Shown piece after piece: positions 11,901 through 20,900 of a stretch of DNA of 64,000 nucleotides. The notes below the pieces were generated by a model that was not told the origin of the DNA, did no database searches, and worked only from the letters and a program-made list of their open reading frames with translations. Position numbers and translations under genes: made by a program. The DNA lies in contig NC_053205.1 in NCBI RefSeq assembly GCF_905163445.1, positions 4,340,001 to 4,404,000 on the forward strand, in the 5' to 3' direction. This stretch comes from Pararge aegeria (lineage: Eukaryota > Arthropoda > Insecta > Lepidoptera > Nymphalidae). How positions within the stretch are numbered: position 1 is the stretch's first letter; every line of letters starts with the position of its first letter.

Positions 11901-14900
11901 TTTGAATATTTGATAACATAAGAAGTCAAGTCATTAAACATATTTGTTTGTTATAAGATCTATATAATGTTGTTTAAGTTTGTACTTAATATTTTTCTTC
12001 GTTATAACTTCCCTAAGCTCTTCAGGAAGCTGGTTAATTAAGTAAGGTATAACGTATAGCAATCGTCTTTTACCATACAGATTATTATATTTAGTAAGTT
12101 TTAGTTTGTCACATCTTCGTATTGAATAAGACTTTTGGACTTTTTTGGATGAGCTTCCATAGGGTTTTATTAGACTATAACATTCCTTCATATTCTAATA
12201 TACAGTATGCGAAAAATAAAGGACAACCAGAAAAATAAATATGACATTCTCGTTGAGCAAGAATCAAAAGGTAACTTAAATGTATACAGGCAATGTCAAC
12301 GTAATCATAGAAATTTTATAATATCATGTCTTTTATAATGTTTAATGTCAATGAATGAAATCATTTGTGTCATAGTTATCCATAAATTATGTAGTTTCTT
12401 CTAGTTAGTGTTTAAAAAAAGTAAGACAAAGAATACAGATAGAGTCTGTGATTTCTAAACTAGGATTCCCTGTGTCGTGGAAATCACTTCCTTCCAGGTA
12501 GAATACAATAAAGATAAATAAAGGTAACTTAATGATAAAACAAAAAAAAACTTAATATACAAATTCTGTTGAGGAATTCTGTCAACTGGCCTTATTCTGG
12601 AGCAATAAGGGCAAAAAGTGTTCTTTAGCGTGTGCGTGCGTGCGTGTGTGTGTGCGTGTGTATGATTGTGTTGATGTGTGTCTATGATTGTGTTTGTGTG
12701 TGCATCCGTGTGTCTCTCTGTGTGTTTATTGTATGTTATATTTATTCTAAATTGTGACCATTTTTTCTGTTTCTCCGTAGCTTGATTCAATTAACCATTT
12801 ATTAAGTGTTTTTTTTACATTTATATCGTGACATTTTTACAATTTTTAGTATTCTGTTAACCTTTGTATAGAGGAATGGTCCAGCAAACAGGTAAAATCT
12901 ACCTCCAAACTTTGTTCTCAAAAAAGGTAACCTCCACCGTGACCGCGACTTGTTAGTAAAATTAAAATGATTAAATTTATACTTCAATGCCAGATATGTT
13001 TAATTTCTTTTTAGCCAATGCGCCTAGGCACCAATTTTAATATACTAACACTATTACCCACAGAGCGCCGTTTCCCATCACTCTGCTCCCTCTGCGGTGA
13101 GAATGCCACTTGCTCACGATACACCATCGACATGGGCATCTCTGTTTCCGGAGTCAACAACAACAACAGACACATCCAGTCGCTGGAGTGTCTTCGCGCA
13201 AACAACAGTGACACTGCTGTCGCGTATGTCGCTTGGCAACATGTCCGCGAGTTCTTCAATGTGAGTTATTTTATTCATGATTGCCTGCGTCAACAACAAC
13301 AACAAACACATCCCTTCGCAGAAGTATCTTTGAGTTAACATCACTGCTGTCGCGTATGTCGCTTGGCAACACGTCCGCAAGTTCTTCAATGTGAGTTATT
13401 TTATTCATTGTTGCATGTGTCAACAACAACAGACAGATCTCGTCGCAGGAGTATCTTTGAGCTAATAACACTGCTGTCGCGTATGCCGCTTTGCAACACG
13501 TCCGTGATTTCTTCAGTGTGAGTTATTTTATTTATTGTTGCCAGTGTCAACAACTATAACAGACAGATTCCGTCGTAGGAGTATGTTTGAGTTAACAACA
13601 CTGCTGTCACGTATGTCGCTTGGCAACAAGTCCGCAAATTCTTCAATGCGAGTTTTTTTATTCATTGTTGCCTTTGTTAACGACAACAACAAAGACGTCT
13701 AGACACAGGACAGGAGTGTTTTTGGGTTAACTTACTCGTGAAATTTGTAAGCGGAGCTATACCCGAATATACATAAAAAAAATTAAAAAGGCGGGTGCAG
13801 GCCGCTAAAGCGAAATAGGTCCTCTTGAAAGGGAGGCCGAAGTCCTAGTCACTATGCTATCCACCGCTTTTCATACAACGTGAAAATAAAAACCGAAATA
13901 ATACTTCAGAGGCTTTAGAGATAAATTATTTACTGTCTCTGAAAGCTATCTGTGAAACCGAAACGCTATTAGTTTTTGTGTAAACCACTGCCATAGTTTT
14001 TACTGAAAGAAATCAGTTACAGCCTTACACATACAAAAGTAAAATCAAGTGACTCCTGCCTTCAACTACCCTTCAACAGTATTTCGTAATTCTATAACAC
14101 TTTGTATAATATGATTATGTCCTTAGATCCGCAGCCCCGAATTGGCCACATCGTACGCTTTGCTGTGCGAAGACAACACTCTAAGTGTTCTGACTGCGGA
14201 GGTGTTGGCTTCAGCTACTGCACCCTGCTCCCTGGTGAAGCAACCATGGAGTGTTATAGTTGCAACTGCGTAAGTCGTAGTTTTGTAAGCAAGAATTAAA
14301 AGGCACCTTATTTTTTTTTTAAGTGGTGTTAGAGCTTTTTGAAGTAGCCGGATTACGGGCTAAACCTTCAGTCCAACAGTAGACCGTTGAAGGCTATTGA
14401 CGTGATCCTCATCTACCTTTTAGCTTTATATACCCACTTGGCTATGATCGCTATTTACACCCATTAGGCTATCAACTATTTTATACCCACTTGGCTATCA
14501 CCGCTTTTGATGTGAAACATCTATAGGCGGAGGGTAAACCTAATTATTGGCGTGGCGACGCTCCGCCACGCTATGTGATTGCATCTTTGTATGTAACAAT
14601 AAAAAGGAATATTAATTTTGTAATAAAACAGTCATTATTAACCGACTTACAGAAAGGAGTGGTTGTATTTTTTTTTTTATTCGTGAACAAGTTTGTAATC
14701 TTTTCTTTTCATTATTCAATATCTACAATAACTTACAGAAAAAAAATTCCGATGTTTCACATCTGCCAGGCGTCCCGTGACGGCTCAGACATTTTTTTAT
14801 ACCCACTGGGCTATCAGCAGTGGCGTGCACAGAGGTGCAGAGAGTACGAGTTATATAAAACTTAAGGATAGACTTTGTAAGAGTTATTAAAAGCCTACCC

Positions 14901-17900
14901 TAAAATATTTATAACTCGTACTGAAGATTTTCTTCATCTTATATCATCTGAATACCCTGTGCATACCTTCTACGCACGCCCTGGCTATCATCAGTTTTTG
15001 TACCCACTATCACCGCTTTTTTTCTATGTTTTGACAGTTCACAAGCAGCCACCCTCCAAGCCAGCCTTCAAAGTTGGTGGCCCAACGGCATCAACCCCGG
15101 TGGTAACACCTGGCAGTCTGTCCTGTACAACGCTATTGTGGGAGGGAGCAATGCACGCGTGGCCTTCCAGGAAGGCTTGCCCACTCCTCTGGAATACACA
15201 CAAGGGAGTAAGTATTGTTGGTGGTAACTGTTCGAACATAAAATTGTAACTATACTAACATTATAACGCTGAAGAGTTTGGGTGTTTGTTTGTTTGGTCG
15301 CACTAATCTCAGGTTAGAATTGAAAAAAATATTTTTGTGATACATAGTCCATTTATTGAGAAAGGCTATAGGCTATCTAAAAACAAGACAAGCATCCTTA
15401 AAAAAAATTGAATTATTTAAAGTATTTTGAGATATTCAAAAAACTTTGCAATTTAATTTTTTTTTTTAAACTGTTGAATTTTTATTCACTTCGCTATTAC
15501 ACAATTGATCCTTTTGTAAAATATTGGAAATAAATAATCCTAATTGATTATGACATTTGCCAAGCTGGCGTATAAATCAAGAAGCGTGGAGTATATGACA
15601 TGTACTTACGATCAATTCAAATTATTACTTTTAAAAAGCGTTACTTCCGTCAGAAAAGAATCTGAGTTACTCCCTAGTCGCGCCTAAAGAAGTATAACTT
15701 CAATAAAAAAAGAAATAATTATGTTTTATAATAATTTTGTGACGCGTAAAAACAGTACCAAGCAATGGATTATTTAGTACACTGAGAAATGTAACAGCAC
15801 CAATGTTTTTTTGGCTTAACAATTTTTTTTGATTTTTTGAGAAGATAGTTTAATCACTATTAAGTAAAACTATTGTAAAATTGATTGAATTGTTGTAATT
15901 ATGTTTTTGTTTCTGGTTTTATTTTTGTATTTTCTTTTTTTTTTTGTTCTCATTTTAATCTGCTATGTATTTAATTAGTGTAATTGGTGTTACCCGTACT
16001 AATTGAATTAAAAAAAAAAAAAAAATTGTTATTGATTTTATTGGTTATTGATTTTATTGATTAATGATGATTGATTATTGCTTATTGATTTTCGTTAATT
16101 CCCAGTCCGCAATTTCACCACAATCGACGCGTCCACGTCGTGCATGCCGATCCACCGCTGGTGCACCATATCCCCTCAGGAGCACGCCAAGTGCACGTGG
16201 GTTCGCAACGCTGCTTTCACGATGGGCATCGAGCCCTACATCTCCTGCCAACAGCGAGCCACCACTTTCGAGTGCCTCGCGGACATACGGGACAACGCTG
16301 CAGATTTCATGGCTACACCCGCCAACTATGGCTATCTGTCCAGGCAGTGAGTGATTTTATACATTATACTTATTTCTGCCGCTGAGAAGCATTGCTGCCG
16401 CTAAGCAGCAACACTACACTAGCATTGCTGCGTTCCGGTCTGACAGGCGTATTGTCGTTGCTAGTGTATTTTCAGGCACACCCGGGCCGCAGATTGGAGT
16501 ACACACCCGCCATCTCCGGCTACCTGTCTAGGCAGGGAGTGTATGGATTTATTACTGCCGCTAAGCAGCAATGCTGCTGCCAAGCAACTTTACTGTTCCG
16601 GTCTGAAGGGCGTAGTTGCCAGTGTAATTACAGACACACCAACGCCTCAGATTGGAGTACACACCCGCCATCTCCGGCTACCTGTCTAGGCAGGGAGTGT
16701 ATTTATTCATTACTGCCGCTAAGCAGCAATGCTAGAACTTTTCTAAGTTGTGTGCGTTTTAAGCAATAAAAATATAACTTGCTTAAACGGTGAAGGAAAA
16801 TATCGTGAAGAAACCAGCATTACTGGGAGTTTCTTCATAATGTTCTCAAAGGTGTGTGAAGTCCACCAATGCGCACTGGGACAGCGTGGCGGACTACGGC
16901 ATTAACCCCTCCTCATTGTAGGAGGAGACCCGTGACCTGTAGTGGGCCGGTAATGAATGGGTTGATATGATGAGAATTAATAATCGCGAATGTTAATGCA
17001 GTGCTGTATGCTAACTAATATTATAAAAGCGATAGTGTGTTACTGTGATATTACTGTTCCGGTCTGAAGGGCGTGGTTGTCGGTGTAATTACAGGCACAC
17101 CAACGCCTCAGATTGGAGTACACACCCGCCATTTCCGGCTACCTGTCTAGGCATTGGTGTATTAATTCATTTTATTCATTACTGCCGCTAAGCAGCAATG
17201 CTGCCGGGCCTTGCTGTTACGCTATGAAGGCGAGGTTGCCGGTGTTATTAAAAGCACATGAGGCTTATCACCTACGCCTCAGGTTGATACACCCACCAAC
17301 TATGGCGATCTGTCCAGGCAGTGGGTGATTTGTTGACGTGACAACGTCTTATAATTCATTGGAGCGGGCTGCACGCACGAAAAAACATGACGTATGCGGC
17401 GTTACCTCGCTCTGAGGCGTTCTATTCAAGGCTTGAAGTGCAAGCGAGAGCGCGGAACGAGCGACAAAGAGGCACAGTCGGCCTCCGCGTTCGACATCTG
17501 CCTCTCTCCTACTTGAGTGAGCGATGCGTCCGCGTGGACAGCTTCTATACAATAATACATTTACATGTTTTCGGCAAGGATGAAGTGCAGTGAAAAGTGA
17601 ATGTGGTGTCAATTGTTTATAGCAACGATAATATCTATCAAACAAATAAAATTAAAATATTCTTTTGAAAAATGCAACCATTCCATCAGTATTTTCTTAC
17701 GACGTTGTCACGTTCAACTATCGTCAGTAAGCCGACTTTACAGACAACCAATTTTTTCATTATAATTATTTCTGCTACCCGTGCCCGTTAATGGGTTGAT
17801 TTGATGCTGATGATGATGCGACTCGTAGCCGACGATTCTTCTGGCGACGACGACGTTCCACCGAGTCTACCCGAATTTTTTGGGTGTTAGATAGGAAACT

Positions 17901-20900
17901 CTTGTTGCAGACACTACAAGCTGTCATCCGTGAAGCTGGTAGAGAACTCCCACAGTAACCCGAACTCATTCTCCCGCGTGGCAGCCTTGGTCAAGGCCAG
18001 CTCTGTTGAGAGTGGAAACATCACGCGCTTCGAAAACCTTCGCGGCAAGCGCGCCTGCTTCCCAGAGTTCGGCGGCATTTGTGAGTACATTCTCTAATAT
18101 TAAAGTCCAAGTCAAAGTCAAAAATATCTTTATTCAAGTACATCGTACATTAGAAGTACAAGGTAGTGAGATGATGGCGATAACCATATAACTAATGCTA
18201 CGATGGTTAATTCACACCCAAACTTTTTTATCGATTACGTAGACCTTTTAACTATAATATGACTTTTCTATTAGCTTACGCTTAATACAAACTTTGAACT
18301 TTTTAAAAGACATCTTCCAGATTTCAATAGATAGTTTATTGTAGATATGCAATTTCCCTTAAAATAATTATGAATTTTGTTTAACCTTATTGCACTGTAA
18401 GTTTATTCTTACTTCTAATGTTTAAATTATTGCAGTCACATTATTTCTTAAACTTACGAGATGTTTTTATGAACATACATTAAATTTTCAAATATGTACT
18501 GACTATACACTGTCATTATTTTGAAATCTTTAATCGATTTAATTGATAGTAACCAGCGGTCCCTCGCGACTTCATCTGCGTATAAGTTAATCTTAAAAAT
18601 TAGTTATGTATCATCTGTAAAACAGTACAATGTCACAAGTGTTATAATCAGCTCTTCAGTCTGAAGTTTACCTTTTTATACAGCGTACATGGCGTTTGTG
18701 CGCACGGCACACGAGCGCGGCGTGATCAGTCCCTCGGAGTGCGACTACGCGCGAGCCGTCGGCGAGTTGTTCGACAGCGCGTGCGCACCCGGCGCCTTGG
18801 CCAACTCGCATGCAATTGCCGATAGTGTGAGTGTCATTTTCAAAATTTCCGGTGACCGAGTTCTATTCCTAGCACACACCTCTAACTTTTCGACGTTATG
18901 TACGCTTTTAATTTAAGGAATTTAAAAGGAAACATCTTGAGGTCTACTAATCCGCACTTGACTACGGCTGATATCCTTCTCATTCTGAGAGTAGACTCGT
19001 GTCCTGTAGCTGACCGGAAACGGTTGATGATAACGATTATTCATCACCTATATACGGTTTACATAGCGTTGTGATGTCAACGGGTACTACTTAAGTACCA
19101 GGGATGCAGAGACTGTTAGGAGTTTCTAGCGCGTTATGATCAAAACCCTTATTCTGAGAGACCCGTGCGCTGTAGTGGATCGGTAATGGTTGATGATGAT
19201 AATTTTTCATCATCTGCCTACAGTTCACATTGAGTTGTGACGTCAGCGGTTCTTACTTAGGTACCAGGGATGCAGTGACTGTTAGGAGTTTCTAGTGCGT
19301 TATGCTCAAAACCCTTCTCGTTCGGAGAGGAGAACCGTGCCCTGTAGTGGACCGGTAATGATGATGATTATTCATCATCTGCCTACAGTTTACATTGAGT
19401 TGTGACGTCAAAGGTTCCGTCTTAGGTACCAGGGATGCAGTGACTATTAGGAGTTTCTAGCGCGTCTAAGGTAGTGTCCAAACCTTTCTCATTCTGAGGA
19501 GACCTGTGCCTTGTGGTCCGGTCATATAATGATGAAAATAATCAGAGCAATACTTCGCTTGGCATCCATGCAACACGGGCAACCAAACTTTCACACCGCC
19601 TTCATGGTGATTACGTTTCTAACGACAGCCTGCAGGCGTAAATCTTGCGATGTTTGCTAGGTAAGGTAACTTTTGCATTTTCTAGGAAAAAGTGTCGTTT
19701 GACAGCAAAGATCGCGAGATTTACGACTATCGAAAGCCGGTGATGTAGATGAATGAAAAAAAGAATGGTATTCATTCTTTTTTTCACTTTTATTGTACAC
19801 CACAGAGAAACTGTTTCTCTGTGGTCAGTATTGTGTTATACGTTATCACCCTACGAAACAGAGCAATGGTTTGTGGCAGAAATACGCTCGGCGGTTGTAC
19901 TTCCTCGGACGAGCTCTGTCACAAGCCTCTAATACTATCTACTCTTTTTTTATTTCGTTCGGAAATAACATGTTTTTTTTTTTTGCAGTCCTTCAACGCT
20001 ACGAACTTGTGTACTGTGTGCAGACCCAGTGTGGCAGTCGCGGGTGAAAGTTGTAAGTAGAATTATCATTCATAAACTTTTTTTCGAACTTTTCAACAGG
20101 GGAACAACTTCGTGATACATGATTTTATCGGAACTCTAACCGTTTACGCAGCGCACGCAGCGTTAGCTCTAAGAAGGAACAATCCGAATTTTGAAACATT
20201 CTTCATTAGTGCATTGCTCCTATTAGTCTAATAGCGGGATGGTAATATAGCCTTCCTCGATAAATGGGTTGCCCAATACTGAAAGAAATTTTCAAATCGC
20301 ACCAGTAGTTCTGAAATCACCGCGTTCAAGGAAACAAACAAACAAACTTTTCAGCTTTAGACAACGTGTCAATGAAAACCGGAATATTACATCCGATGCT
20401 TTAGAGGTACAACATTTTCTGAATTACTGTATGAGACTTATCTATGAAACCTAATTTTTGAGTAAAACACTGCTATAGTTTTTTCTGAGAGAAATCGGTA
20501 CCAGCCTTAATAATTATAATTGAAATGGGTGTGTGTTTCTCAAAGGCGTGTGGAGTCCACCACTCCACACTGGATCAGCGTAGTGTACTACGACCTAAAA
20601 GGGATTAGGTCGTAGTACACCACGGTAAAGAGCACGGTTCTCCTCCCCCAATGAGAATCTTCTCATTATGGGAGAGTGCCTAATGGGTTGATATGGTGAG
20701 GCTGATAAATAGAATTAACTGCCAGGGTGATTTATGATTAAGCCTGTTCAGCTACGGAAAATGAGGTTCTAAATTCCATTTCCGGGTTTTGAAACAATTT
20801 GCTAGGCATTGAGTTTTCCATTCAGTAATTTTCAGCACCCAACAAGTTTAGCTTTTTCAAGCCGTTGGTTTCAGTTATCACTAACGTGAGATAATGATCG

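Noticed and set aside
12455..12790. 111-residue His/Thr-rich frame
   Set aside because: A translation of an impure TG microsatellite.
17349..17645. 98-residue minus-strand frame, with a 145-residue relative at 34017-34454
   Set aside because: Both lie in copies of the same MITE and differ by frameshifts; no protein family features.
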